Positions 18,860-26,939 of a stretch of 64,000 bases of DNA are shown piece by piece. This DNA comes from Stutzerimonas stutzeri. Its GTDB lineage: Bacteria > Pseudomonadota > Gammaproteobacteria > Pseudomonadales > Pseudomonadaceae. The stretch is taken from contig NZ_JANGEY010000002.1 of assembly GCF_024451105.1 (NCBI RefSeq), positions 418,305 to 482,304 on the forward strand, read 5' to 3'. Each line of letters starts with the position of its first letter. Within the stretch, counting starts at the first letter, position 1. The notes below the pieces were generated by a model. That model had not been told where the DNA came from. It saw only the letters and a program-made list of their open reading frames with translations, and did not search any database. Position numbers and translations under genes: made by a program.

Positions 18860-20530
18860 TCAGTGCGCCGAACGGATCGGCTTTTCCACCATCAGGTCGT
18901 GCACGGCCACGCCGATCTCCGGCAGGGGAACCGGCAGCGGCCGCTGGCGGACGATTTCCACCTGGCCGTTGTGCTCGTTGCGGCTGACGGTACTGGGCAC
19001 CAGGCTGTCGCCGAAGTCCTCGCGCGCCCAGCGCACCAGCGACATGCCCATGATCACCAGCACCGGGAGCATCGGCAGGGCCACCAGCAGGGTGGAGATC
19101 TGCACTGCCTTGAGCCCGCCCACCGACAGCAGACCGACGCCGACGAAGGCCAGCAGCACCGCCCAGAGCACGCGGTTGTAGCGCGCCGGCTCCTCGTAGC
19201 CGGACAGCTCGCGGGTGCATACCGAGGCCAGGGTGTAGGCCGCCGAGTCCACCGTGGTGGCGAGGAACACGAAGCACAGCAGGGTGAACAGCGGGATGAC
19301 CACCTCGGACAGCGGCAGGGTCTTCAGCACCGCGACCACCGTGGCCGGAATGCCGCTGCTGCTCAGCACCTCGCGCAGGGCGACGCCCTCGTTCAGCTCC
19401 AGGTGGATGGCATAGCCGCCCCAGATGGCGAAGAACACCCAGCAGCCGATGCTGCCCCACACCACCCCGTTGAGCACCAGCTCGCGGATGGTCCGCCCGC
19501 GCGAGATGCGCGCCACGAACAGCCCCATCATCGGCGCATAGGCGACCCACCAGGCCCAGTAGAACACCGTCCAGCTCTCCGGGAAGCCGCCCTTGGCCAC
19601 CGGATCGGTCCAGGTGTTGATGCGGAAGAAGTTGTCGAGGAACAGCCCCATGCTGTTGGTCCACAGGGTGAACAGGTAGACGGACGGACCGACCAGCAGC
19701 ACCAGCGCCAGCATCAGCAGGGCGAGCCCCGCGTTGATGTTGGAGAGGGTCTGGATGCCCTTGCTCAGCCCGTTCCACACGCTCCAGGCGATCATCCCGG
19801 TCCACAGGGCGAGGATCAGCATCTGCAGCAGGAAGGTGTCCTCGAGCCCGAAGATCTCCTGGAACAGGGTGGACACCAGCGGCACCGACAGGCCCAGCGA
19901 AGTGCCGACCGCGCCGATGATCGAGAACATCACGATGACGTCGATCAGCTTGCCGACCCAGCCGTCGACGCGATCGCCCAGCACGCCGCGGCAGGCGTCG
20001 GACAGGCGCAGCGTCTTGCCCTTGCGCACGTAGAGGAAGTAGGCGATCGGCAGCGCCGGCAGCAGGTAGATGGCCCAGGGCACGATGCCCCAGTGGAACA
20101 TCGGATACATCGCCGCCCACTCGGCAGCCTGGGAGGAGCCCTTGGCGATGCCCAGCGGCGGACCGTCGAGCATGTACAGCGGCTCGACGAACGCCCAGTT
20201 GCAGATGGAGATGCCGATGCCGGCACAGAACAGCATGGTCAGCCAGGCCGGCTTGCTGAACTCGGGCTTCTCGTCGGCGGAGCCGAGCTTGATACGCCCG
20301 AGCGGCCCGTAGGCCAGCCAGAGCATGAAGGCGAAACTGCCGACCCCGGTGAGCAGCAACAGCCAGCCGAAGCTGCCCGTCACCCAGGCGAACAGGTCGT
20401 CGACTATCTTCTTCCCGGCCTCGGGAAACAGGATCAGCGGGATGCTGGTCAGCAGGATCGCCGCCACCGAGGGCCAGAAGATCGCCGGCTCGATGACCTT
20501 GCTGCTGGATGTCTGGTTGTTGGAACTCAT
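18860..20530 (-). CDS. BCCT family transporter, probable carnitine/betaine uptake
   Basis: BCCT carriers import quaternary ammonium compounds such as carnitine, choline and betaine. The 556 residues show about 12 membrane helices and the family signature around VFYWAWWVAYAPMMGLFVARISRGRTIRE (about 320-348), plus the glycine-rich stretch CAGIGISICNW and the aromatic box region HWGIVPWAIY. Location in the carnitine cluster, and a promoter with the same operator as cntA, point to carnitine. E. coli has a comparable BCCT gene (yeaV) next to yeaWX and dmlA. Driving ion and exact substrate cannot be read from sequence. Confidence 0.88.
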   Translation of the reverse strand: MSSNNQTSSSKVIEPAIFWPSVAAILLTSIPLILFPEAGKKIVDDLFAWVTGSFGWLLLLTGVGSFAFMLWLAYGPLGRIKLGSADEKPEFSKPAWLTMLFCAGIGISICNWAFVEPLYMLDGPPLGIAKGSSQAAEWAAMYPMFHWGIVPWAIYLLPALPIAYFLYVRKGKTLRLSDACRGVLGDRVDGWVGKLIDVIVMFSIIGAVGTSLGLSVPLVSTLFQEIFGLEDTFLLQMLILALWTGMIAWSVWNGLSKGIQTLSNINAGLALLMLALVLLVGPSVYLFTLWTNSMGLFLDNFFRINTWTDPVAKGGFPESWTVFYWAWWVAYAPMMGLFVARISRGRTIRELVLNGVVWGSIGCWVFFAIWGGYAIHLELNEGVALREVLSSSGIPATVVAVLKTLPLSEVVIPLFTLLCFVFLATTVDSAAYTLASVCTRELSGYEEPARYNRVLWAVLLAFVGVGLLSVGGLKAVQISTLLVALPMLPVLVIMGMSLVRWAREDFGDSLVPSTVSRNEHNGQVEIVRQRPLPVPLPEIGVAVHDLMVEKPIRSAH

Positions 20531-20914
20531 CGCATATCACCTCACTGATGAGCCAAGGCACGCTCATCATCTGGTCTACTTGTTGTTATTTACCTTCAGG
20601 CAACGCTCGGCTGGTTCGTGGATACACCTCCTGACGGGGTAATGGGCGATGACCCGATGAATGGGAATCTGGCTGCCGACCAAAAGAAACTGTCAGTTAA
20701 CATACACTGACAGTTAACATTATGTGCAGCAACTCACCACTACGCAACCGTTGTCTTGACCTGCATCAACACCACGCTCATCGCCCGCCCGTGCGGGTGC
20801 GCAGTCGCATGCTCGCCACCCCGCGCGGATCGGCCGCGCAGCGCAACCCGCGGCTCGGCAGGAAGGGCCAGGAAAAGCGACGAACGGTGGCTCAGACCAC
20901 CGGGCAGGTCGCCG
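20531..20914. other. 384-nt intergenic region with the BCCT promoter
   Basis: No coding region is evident here. It holds the BCCT promoter and operators (20690-20747), a stem-loop in the BCCT leader (20546-20569: TGATGAGC / GCTCATCA, 8-nt loop) that lies 16 nt before the start codon and may affect translation, and about 160 nt after the promoter towards the lysR stop where I see nothing specific. Confidence 0.6.
20690..20747 (-). promoter_or_regulatory. BCCT gene promoter with tandem operator matching that of cntA
   Basis: Reading the minus strand: TTGCGT (20747-20742), 17-nt spacer, CATAAT (20724-20719), then ATGTTAAC (20720-20713) and a second ATGTTAAC (20703-20696), 17 nt apart. A dyad CTGTCAGT/ACTGACAG (20690-20697 and 20706-20713) overlaps the repeats. 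The -35, spacer length, -10 and repeat phase equal those before cntA, so one regulator probably controls uptake and cleavage together. Confidence 0.6.
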
Positions 20915-21823
20915 CTACTCGGCGGCGTAGTGCTGGGCGAAGTAGCCGCGCAGGAACTCCACGGTGACCCGCACCTTGGCCGAGCTGGCCAGCGGAGCGG
21001 CGTACACCGCCCAGATGTTCGCCGGCTGGCGGTAGTCGGGGAGGATCTGCACCAGGCGACCGCTGCGCAGGCTGTCGCGCACGTCCCAGAAGGAGCGCAA
21101 CAGGATGCCGCAGCCGTCGATGCCCCACTGGTGGACCATCTCGCCGTGGTTGGAGGACAGGCGGCCGGTGACCTTGACGCTCTCCTCGCCCTGCGGGCCC
21201 TGCAGGCGCCAGAGGCCGAACGGGTGGTCGCGTTCCTTGATCAGCAGGCAGGCGTGCCCGGCCAGCTCGGCCAGGCTGCGCGGTTCGCCGTGGCGGGCCA
21301 GGTAGTCCGGCGCGGCGCAGAGGATCCGCTGGTTGGGCGCCAGCTGGCGGGCGATCAGCTCGGGGGCGATCTCGTCGCCGACGCGGATATCCAGATCGAC
21401 GCCCTCGCCGACCAGGTCGACCAGCCGGTCGTGGACGTCGAAGCGGATGTCCAGCTCGGGGTAGCGGGCGGACAGTTGGGAGATCGCCGGCGCCAGGTAG
21501 CGACGACCGAAGCCGAAGCTGCTGACGATGCGCAGCTGGCCGCGCGGCTCCTGATGCAGCGCCGAGACCTCCTCGTGCATCCGCTGCATGGCGTCGAGGA
21601 TGCGCTGCGCCCAGTGGTAGACGCGCTCGCCGTCCTCGGTGATCGCCACCCGCCGGGTGGTGCGGTGCAGCAGGCGCACCCCGAGGCTGTCCTCGAGCAG
21701 GCGCACGCGCTTGCTGACGAAGGCCGGCGAGGCGTTCAGCTCGGCCGCGGCGGCGGCGAAGCTGCTGCGCCGGGCGACCAGGACGAAGACGCGCAGGTCC
21801 TCGAGGGGCGGCAGACTATTCAC
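20915..21823 (-). CDS. LysR family transcriptional regulator (DmlR/CarR-like position)
   Basis: The 302-residue protein has the LysR winged HTH (about 1-62; SFAAAAAELNASPAFVSKRVRLLEDSLGVRLLHRTTRRV) and a periplasmic-binding-like effector domain (about 90-295). The start is GTG at 21823; the ATG at 21830 is out of frame and stops at once. It diverges from the D-malate dehydrogenase gene, the same arrangement as E. coli dmlR-dmlA, so it likely activates that gene in response to D-malate or a pathway intermediate. It is on the same strand as the BCCT gene, 384 nt upstream. Confidence 0.85.
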   Translation of the reverse strand: MNSLPPLEDLRVFVLVARRSSFAAAAAELNASPAFVSKRVRLLEDSLGVRLLHRTTRRVAITEDGERVYHWAQRILDAMQRMHEEVSALHQEPRGQLRIVSSFGFGRRYLAPAISQLSARYPELDIRFDVHDRLVDLVGEGVDLDIRVGDEIAPELIARQLAPNQRILCAAPDYLARHGEPRSLAELAGHACLLIKERDHPFGLWRLQGPQGEESVKVTGRLSSNHGEMVHQWGIDGCGILLRSFWDVRDSLRSGRLVQILPDYRQPANIWAVYAAPLASSAKVRVTVEFLRGYFAQHYAAE

Positions 21824-21852
21824 GAATCATGCTCAATGAATCCACAGACAGG

Positions 21853-21867
21853 CAGATTATCTATCTG
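21853..21867. promoter_or_regulatory. Small dyad in the lysR/dmlA divergent region
   Basis: A perfect dyad CAGAT-N5-ATCTG lies about midway between the divergent starts at 21823 and 21924, flanked by GACAG/CTGTC. Size and position suit a LysR-type binding site, but it does not fit the strict T-N11-A rule. Confidence 0.35.
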
Positions 21868-21923
21868 TCGATGCCTTATAGCATGCCTGGCACCTCCCCC
21901 AAACAACCTGCGAGGACCAGAAC

Positions 21924-23003
21924 ATGAGCAAGACCTTCAGAATCGCCGCCATTCCCGGCGACGGCATCGGCCAGGAAGTGCTGCCCGAGGGCCTGCGCGT
22001 GGTGCAGGCCGCGGCGCGCAAGTGGAACCTCGACCTCGAGTTCGAGACCATCGACTGGGCCAGCTGCGACTACTATCTGGAGCACGGCCAGATGATGCCG
22101 GACGACTGGTTCGCGCGGCTCAAGGACTTCGACGCCCTGTACTTCGGCGCGGTCGGCTGGCCGGACAAGGTGCCCGACCACATCTCGCTGTGGGGCTCGC
22201 TGCTCAAGTTCCGCCGCGACTTCGACCAGTACGTCAACATCCGCCCGGTGCGCTTGTTCCCCGGCGTGCCCTGCCCGCTGGCCGGCCGCGAGCCGGGCGA
22301 CATCGACTTCGTGGTGATCCGCGAGAACACCGAGGGCGAGTACTCCTCGCTGGGCGGGCGCATGTTCGAGGGCACCGAGCACGAGTTCGTGGTGCAGGAG
22401 TCGGTGTTCACCCGCCGCGGCGTCGACCGCATCCTCAAGTACGCCTTCGACCTGGCGCAGACCCGCGAGCGCAAGCGCCTGACCGCCGCCACCAAGTCCA
22501 ACGGCATGGCGGTGAGCATGCCCTACTGGGACGAGCGGGTCGCCGCCATGGCCGCCAAGTACCCGGACATCGCCTGGGACAAGCAGCACATCGACATCCT
22601 CTGCGCCCGTTTCGTGCTGCAGCCGGAGCGCTTCGACGTGGTGGTCGCCTCCAACCTGTTCGGCGACATCCTCTCCGACCTCGGCCCGGCCTGCGCCGGC
22701 ACCATCGGCATCGCGCCCTCGGCCAACCTCGACCCGGAGCGCCGTTTCCCGTCGCTGTTCGAGCCGGTGCACGGCTCGGCGCCGGACATCTTCGGGCAGA
22801 ACATCGCCAACCCGATCGCCATGATCTGGTCCGGCGCGCTGATGCTCGACTTCCTCGGCAACGGCGACCAGCGCTACCGCGCCGCCCACGACGGCATCCT
22901 CAAGGCCATCGAAACGGTCATCCACAGCGGACCGAAGACCCGCGACCTGGGCGGCAACGCCTCGACCCAGGAGGTCGGCCTGGCCATCGCCGCCGCACTG
23001 TGA
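21924..23003 (+). CDS. dmlA: D-malate/tartrate dehydrogenase (decarboxylating), DmlA/TtuC family
   Basis: This family of isocitrate/isopropylmalate-type dehydrogenases converts D-malate to pyruvate and CO2 with NAD, and often also acts on L-tartrate or 3-isopropylmalate. The 359 residues show AAIPGDGIGQEV (about 8-19), substrate-site RENTEGEYSS, YAFDLAQ and the late FGDILSDLGPACAGTIGIAPSANL with the metal-binding aspartates. Next to carnitine cleavage genes it would consume the D-malate expected from malic semialdehyde oxidation. ATG at 21924 has a GCGAGGA site. The hairpin at 23013-23036 follows. Confidence 0.9.
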   Translation: MSKTFRIAAIPGDGIGQEVLPEGLRVVQAAARKWNLDLEFETIDWASCDYYLEHGQMMPDDWFARLKDFDALYFGAVGWPDKVPDHISLWGSLLKFRRDFDQYVNIRPVRLFPGVPCPLAGREPGDIDFVVIRENTEGEYSSLGGRMFEGTEHEFVVQESVFTRRGVDRILKYAFDLAQTRERKRLTAATKSNGMAVSMPYWDERVAAMAAKYPDIAWDKQHIDILCARFVLQPERFDVVVASNLFGDILSDLGPACAGTIGIAPSANLDPERRFPSLFEPVHGSAPDIFGQNIANPIAMIWSGALMLDFLGNGDQRYRAAHDGILKAIETVIHSGPKTRDLGGNASTQEVGLAIAAAL

Positions 23004-23012
23004 CCGCCCGCG

Positions 23013-23036
23013 GCCGAGCGGAGCCCTCCGCTCGGC
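23013..23036 (+). terminator. Terminator hairpin after the D-malate dehydrogenase gene
   Basis: A perfect 10-bp stem (GCCGAGCGGA / TCCGCTCGGC, GCCC loop) starts 10 nt after the stop. A pyrimidine-rich but not T-rich tract follows. Confidence 0.65.
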
Positions 23037-23256
23037 TGCCTCCCGCTTTCGCCTTGCCAATCGGGCCGATTGAGCCGTGCCCCTCCTTTACGGTTAAATA
23101 GCGCCCGCATCCTGCCTGCCCGCCAGTTTTTCTCCCGGGCCGCAGCGCTGCCGTCCGGCCTCATCCACATGCCTCGGCGTTCATAGCCTGTTTCCCCTCT
23201 CGCCAGCGGTCATGCCCGGACGCAATCGGTCTCTGTACTTCGTCAAGGTGAATTCA

Positions 23257-23922
23257 TTGAGCATATTGAAAACCGTCCATCTCCTGTCGGGCGCGGCCGC
23301 CCTGCTGCTGTCTTTCGTCCCCAGCCTGCGCGCCGAAGCCCTGCCTTGGCTGCAGCAGCCCGACGCCCTGTACCTGGCCTTCACCGGCCTCGCCAACCTG
23401 CTGGTCGCACCGCTGGCCGACGCCGCCCGCCTGCGCCTGCAGCGTCTGGCCAGCGCCCTGCTGCTGCTCGCAGTAATCCTGCAGAGCCTCACCCTGCTGG
23501 TGCCGCTGGACAGCCTCGGCGGCCAGCCGGCGGTGCTGCTCTGCCTCGCCGCACTGGCCCTGGGCGCCGTGGTGCAGCTGCTGCCTGCGCCGCGCGTGGG
23601 CGCCGCGGCCAAGCCGGCCGCCCAGCCCGTCCCGGCACAGTCCGCTCCCCGCCCGTCCCAGCGCCCGGCGCCGAGCGCCAAACCGGCGACCAGCCGCAGC
23701 GAAGCCAAGAGCCAGCGCGAGACCGGCACGGTGAAGTGGTTCAACACCTCCAAAGGCTTCGGCTTCATCTCCCGCGACAGCGGCGACGACATCTTCGTGC
23801 ACTTCCGCGCCATCCGCGGCGACGGCCATCGGGCACTGGTCGAAGGCCAGCGCGTGGAGTTCGCCGTGGTCCAGCGCGACAAGGGCCTGCAGGCCGAGGA
23901 CGTGCAGATCCTCGACGAGTGA
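23257..23922 (+). CDS. Membrane protein with C-terminal cold-shock domain
   Basis: About 221 residues: three or four hydrophobic segments (about 3-20, 35-55, 62-82, 88-105), an Ala/Pro/Gln linker (about 110-150) and a C-terminal cold-shock domain (about 155-220) with [12 protein letters not shown] (RNP1) and DDIFVHF (RNP2). It would present a single-strand nucleic-acid-binding domain on the inner face of the membrane. Start: TTG at 23257, preceded by AAGGTG at suitable spacing, gives a signal-anchor start; ATG at 23212 is an in-frame alternative adding 15 polar residues. Next to slyX as in P. aeruginosa. Confidence 0.8.
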   Translation: MSILKTVHLLSGAAALLLSFVPSLRAEALPWLQQPDALYLAFTGLANLLVAPLADAARLRLQRLASALLLLAVILQSLTLLVPLDSLGGQPAVLLCLAALALGAVVQLLPAPRVGAAAKPAAQPVPAQSAPRPSQRPAPSAKPATSRSEAKSQRETGTVKWFNTSKGFGFISRDSGDDIFVHFRAIRGDGHRALVEGQRVEFAVVQRDKGLQAEDVQILDE

Positions 23923-23934
23923 TCCGCCGGCCAC

Positions 23935-23970
23935 AACGACAGCGCCCGCCGATCGGCGGGCGCTGTCGTT
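23935..23970. terminator. Perfect 16-bp hairpin between convergent genes
   Basis: AACGACAGCGCCCGCC / GGCGGGCGCTGTCGTT around a GATC loop makes a fully palindromic 36-nt element. It begins 12 nt after the cold-shock gene's stop and ends just before the 15-nt tandem repeats. It can end transcription from either side. Confidence 0.8.
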
Positions 23971-24028
23971 TCGTGACCCGGTCATTCGTGACCCGGTCAT
24001 TCGTGACCCGGTCATTCGTGACTCGCTC
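23969..24028. repeat. Four tandem copies of a 15-nt repeat
   Basis: The unit ATTCGTGACCCGGTC is present in three near-perfect copies (first copy differs by one base) and a fourth with two mismatches, filling the gap between the hairpin at 23935-23970 and the slyX stop codon. It does not code on either strand. It looks like a slippage-type minisatellite that may vary in copy number among strains. Confidence 0.85.
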
Positions 24029-24233
24029 AGTAGTGCGGCGGCGGCGCCTCGTCCTCGGCCGAGCCGATCTGGCCGACCAGCTCGGCCTGGCGCGCGGCCA
24101 GCGCGGCGACCTGGCGCTGCAACAGATCGATCAGCCGGCCCTGGGCGAGCAGCTCGTCGTTGAGCTGCTGCAGGGCGTCGTCCTGGAAGGCCAGGCGGGT
24201 TTCCAGCTCGGTGACGCGCAGCTCCAGACTCAT
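24027..24233 (-). CDS. slyX: SlyX family protein
   Basis: A 68-residue cytoplasmic protein that is almost wholly a coiled coil (about 1-50, [39 protein letters not shown]), with a Pro-rich end PPPHY as in other SlyX proteins. The function is unknown. ATG at 24233 overlaps the stop of the HIT gene by 4 nt (ATGA), so translation is coupled. Confidence 0.9.
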   Translation of the reverse strand: MSLELRVTELETRLAFQDDALQQLNDELLAQGRLIDLLQRQVAALAARQAELVGQIGSAEDEAPPPHY

Positions 24234-24664
24234 GCGGCCTCCGGGGCGAAGCGGAAGTCCTCGGGGTCGAGCACCAGGCGCAGCTTGGCGCGCACCGCCT
24301 TCACCTCCTCCTCGCGGTAGGGCACCGCCGGCTGGCGGCCCCACACCGGCGCCGGCCAGGCAGCATCGGTGCGGCGGCGCACGATCACGTGCATGTGCAG
24401 CTGGCTGACCACGTTGCCGAGGCTGGCGACGTTCATCTTGTCGGCCTTGAAGGTGTCCTTGAGCAGCTCGGCGAGCAGCAGCGTCTCGCGCCACAGCGAG
24501 CGCTGGTCGGCCGCGTCGAGCTGGAACAGCTCGCTGACCTCCTCGCGGCGCGGCACCAGGATGAACCAGGGATAGCTGGCGTCGTTCATCAGCAGCAGGC
24601 GGCAGAGGGGGAAGTCGCCCATGTGCAGGGTGTCCTGCTCCAGGCGCGGATCGAGAGCAAACAT
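24230..24664 (-). CDS. HIT-superfamily hydrolase-like protein
   Basis: HIT proteins bind and cleave nucleotide conjugates such as dinucleoside polyphosphates. The 144-residue protein has a HIT fold with [11 protein letters not shown] near residue 98. The usual H-x-H-x-H triad is reduced: an Ile stands where the third His (normally the nucleophile-side partner) would be, a pattern I also recall in other pseudomonad members. ATG at 24664 gives [12 protein letters not shown]; the upstream open frame is not conserved. Substrate unknown. Confidence 0.82.
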   Translation of the reverse strand: MFALDPRLEQDTLHMGDFPLCRLLLMNDASYPWFILVPRREEVSELFQLDAADQRSLWRETLLLAELLKDTFKADKMNVASLGNVVSQLHMHVIVRRRTDAAWPAPVWGRQPAVPYREEEVKAVRAKLRLVLDPEDFRFAPEAA

Positions 24665-24717
24665 GCGCGTCTCCTTGGGTGTTCGGCGATGCGCGCCAGT
24701 GTGCCACAGCTTGTCGC

Positions 24718-26187
24718 TCAGCTGGACGCCGGCGGCCGGCGCGGCAGCCATACCTCGACCAACAGGCCGCCGAGCGGTGCGTCGCCGAGGCGGATCTCGC
24801 CGTGGTGCAGCTCGACGATGCGCTGCACGATGGACAGGCCGAGACCGGCACCCTGCCCCGCGCCCTGGCGGTAGAAGCGGCGGAACAGCTGTCCGCGCTG
24901 CTCGACCGGCACCCCGGGGCCGCTGTCGGCCACCCGCAGGCACAGGCGCTGCGCCTCGGCCTGCAGGCTGACGGCGATGCGTCCACCCGCCGGGGTGTAC
25001 TGCACGGCGTTGCCGACCAGATTCTGCAGGAGGATGCCGAGGCTCGACGCATCGCCGCGCAGGCGGAAGTCGGCCGTGCCGTCGCAGTCGAAGCCCAGCT
25101 CCTGGTCGCGCTGCAGCGCCAGCGGGATCAGTTCGGCCAGTTCCCCGCGCAGGAAGGCCGCCAGGTCCAGCTCGCTCATCGCCAGCTGGCGGGCGTCCGG
25201 CTCCAGGCGCGCCAGGGTCAGCAGCTGGGTCACCACCCGGGTGGCGCGCTCGACGCCGGCCACCAGTTGCCGCAGGGCCGCCTCGCGGTCGGCGGCTTCC
25301 GGCGCCTCCAGAGCGTTCTGCGCGTGGATGCGCAGTACCGCCAGCGGGGTGCGCAGCTCATGGGCGGCATCGGCGAGGAAGCGCTTCTCGCGTTCCAGCA
25401 GGGCGGTGACCTGCAGCAGCAGACGGTTGAGCGCGGCGACCATCGGTTCCAGCTCCGCAGGCAGCGGCGCCAGGGTCAGCGGCGCCAGGTTCTCCGCATC
25501 GCGCGCCCGGATCAGGCCAACCACCTGTTCCAGCGGGCGCAGGCCGAGGCCGATCGCCGACCAGACCAGCAGCGCCAGCAGCGGCAGGCCGACCAGATCC
25601 GGCAGCAGGCTGCGCAGGGTGATCTTGCCGACCAGCTCGCCGCGCACGTCCTCGCGCTCGCCGACCAGGATCCAGTGGCGGTCGGCCAGGTCCTGGCGCA
25701 CGAACAGCCGCCACTGCGCGCTCCCGAGGACCACGGTGTGGTAGCCGAGCAGACGCTCGGCCAGCGCCGACAGCGTCTGCCCCTGCGCCAGCGGCGGCGC
25801 TCCCAGTTGCCGCAGCAGGCTGTCCAGCAGGGCCGGCGGTGCGCTGGCCGACTGCAGCAGCAGTCCGCCTCGTGCGTCGAGCACCTGGAAGGCCAGCTTG
25901 GTCTCGTAGCGATGGCCCTCGGCGCCGTCGGCCGGCCCCTCGGGAGGATGCTCGACCTGCAGCGCCGCATCCAGCGCCTGCTGCATGGCGGCACGGGTGG
26001 CCGGGGTCAGGTCGCGACCGACCATGCCCTCGAGCAGGCGCGCACCCTGCGCCAGCTGGGCGTCGAACAGCTCCTCGATCTCGTGCTGGGCGTCGCTGTA
26101 GCTGCGCCAGGAAATCACCGTCAGCGCCAGGGCCAGCACGCCGAGCACCAGCGCCAGGGTGCGCGAGCGGATCGAGCGCAGCCTCAT
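24718..26187 (-). CDS. Two-component sensor histidine kinase (PmrB/QseC-like)
   Basis: A 489-residue membrane kinase: N-terminal helix (about 9-28), periplasmic sensor (about 30-188), second helix (about 195-215), HAMP-like linker, HisKA with phospho-acceptor His276 in [16 protein letters not shown], and HATPase_c with [18 protein letters not shown] and GAGLGLSIV. The start at ATG 26187 overlaps the response-regulator stop (ATGA). The sensor domain resembles the QseC/PmrB/TctE group. Its signal is unknown; the neighbouring operon (26940-31236) is the likely target. Confidence 0.9.
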   Translation of the reverse strand: MRLRSIRSRTLALVLGVLALALTVISWRSYSDAQHEIEELFDAQLAQGARLLEGMVGRDLTPATRAAMQQALDAALQVEHPPEGPADGAEGHRYETKLAFQVLDARGGLLLQSASAPPALLDSLLRQLGAPPLAQGQTLSALAERLLGYHTVVLGSAQWRLFVRQDLADRHWILVGEREDVRGELVGKITLRSLLPDLVGLPLLALLVWSAIGLGLRPLEQVVGLIRARDAENLAPLTLAPLPAELEPMVAALNRLLLQVTALLEREKRFLADAAHELRTPLAVLRIHAQNALEAPEAADREAALRQLVAGVERATRVVTQLLTLARLEPDARQLAMSELDLAAFLRGELAELIPLALQRDQELGFDCDGTADFRLRGDASSLGILLQNLVGNAVQYTPAGGRIAVSLQAEAQRLCLRVADSGPGVPVEQRGQLFRRFYRQGAGQGAGLGLSIVQRIVELHHGEIRLGDAPLGGLLVEVWLPRRPPASS

Positions 26188-26843
26188 GCCTTGTCCACCA
26201 GGTAGCCGACGCCGCGCACGGTGCGGATCAGCTCGGGGAAGAACTTCTTGCGCAAGTGGTGCACGTGGACCTCGAGGGCGTTGCTTTCCACCTCCTCGTC
26301 CCAGCCGTAGAGCACCTGCTGCAGCCGGTCGCGGGTCAGCACCCGCCCCGGCTGGGCGAGCAGCTCGTGGAGGAGGAGGAACTCCTTGCGCGGCAGGTTG
26401 ACCGCCACGCCCTGGTAGGTGACCTGCTGGCTGTCCGGCTCCAGGCGGATGCCGCGGTACTCCAGCGCCGACTGGGCGCGGCCGAAGCTGCGCCGCAGCA
26501 GGGCGCGCAGGCGCGCCTTGAGTTCGGCCACGTCGAACGGCTTGACCAGATAGTCGTCGGCGCCGGCATCCAGGCCGGCGATGCGGTCGCTGGTGGCGTC
26601 GCGCGCGGTCAGCACCAGCACCGGCGTGGCATGACCGGCCCCGCGCAGGCGGCGCAGCACCTCGAGGCCGTCCATGCGCGGCAGGCCGAGATCCAGCACG
26701 CACAGCTCGAAACTCTCGTGACTCAGGGCGTGCCAGGCGCTGGCGCCGTCCTGCACCCAGTCCACCGTGTAGCCCTCGGGCTTGAGCGCGGTGCGGATGC
26801 CCTCGCCCAGCGCCTTGTCGTCTTCCACCAGCAATATGCGCAT
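26184..26843 (-). CDS. OmpR-family response regulator (PmrA/QseB-like)
   Basis: A 219-residue regulator with receiver domain (1-115; acidic pocket EDD at 7-9, phospho-acceptor Asp51 in VLDLGLPRMDG, Lys in VKPFD) and winged-helix DNA-binding domain (about 125-219; ESNALEVHVHHLRKKF...RTVRGVGYLVD). The C-terminal domain is very like Pseudomonas PmrA, whose sites are CTTAA direct repeats; such a pair occurs at 31285-31301 before the hemolysin-family gene. It is coupled to the kinase gene and follows the terminator at 26877-26921. Confidence 0.92.
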   Translation of the reverse strand: MRILLVEDDKALGEGIRTALKPEGYTVDWVQDGASAWHALSHESFELCVLDLGLPRMDGLEVLRRLRGAGHATPVLVLTARDATSDRIAGLDAGADDYLVKPFDVAELKARLRALLRRSFGRAQSALEYRGIRLEPDSQQVTYQGVAVNLPRKEFLLLHELLAQPGRVLTRDRLQQVLYGWDEEVESNALEVHVHHLRKKFFPELIRTVRGVGYLVDKA

Positions 26844-26876
26844 GCCGCAGTCCCCTGTCCGTTCCTTGCAGTCAGC

Positions 26877-26921
26877 AAAACGCCGGCCTGGCGAGAGTAT
26901 CGCACCCTCGCCAGGCCGGCG
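26877..26921 (-). terminator. Rho-independent terminator of the 31.2-26.9 kb operon
   Basis: A perfect 15-bp stem (CGCCGGCCTGGCGAG / CTCGCCAGGCCGGCG, 11-nt loop) followed on the minus strand by TTTT. It starts 19 nt after the TPR gene stop and separates the biosynthetic-like operon from the two-component genes. Confidence 0.85.
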
Positions 26922-26939
26922 CGCAGCTCGACCGGGCGC

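Noticed and set aside
23969..24028. CRISPR-like array
   Set aside because: The 15-nt repeats are contiguous with no unique spacers and there are no cas genes.
23935..24028. A small protein with MTGSR repeats on the minus strand
   Set aside because: It arises from translating the tandem repeats and the antisense of the cold-shock gene; no ribosome site or conservation is visible.
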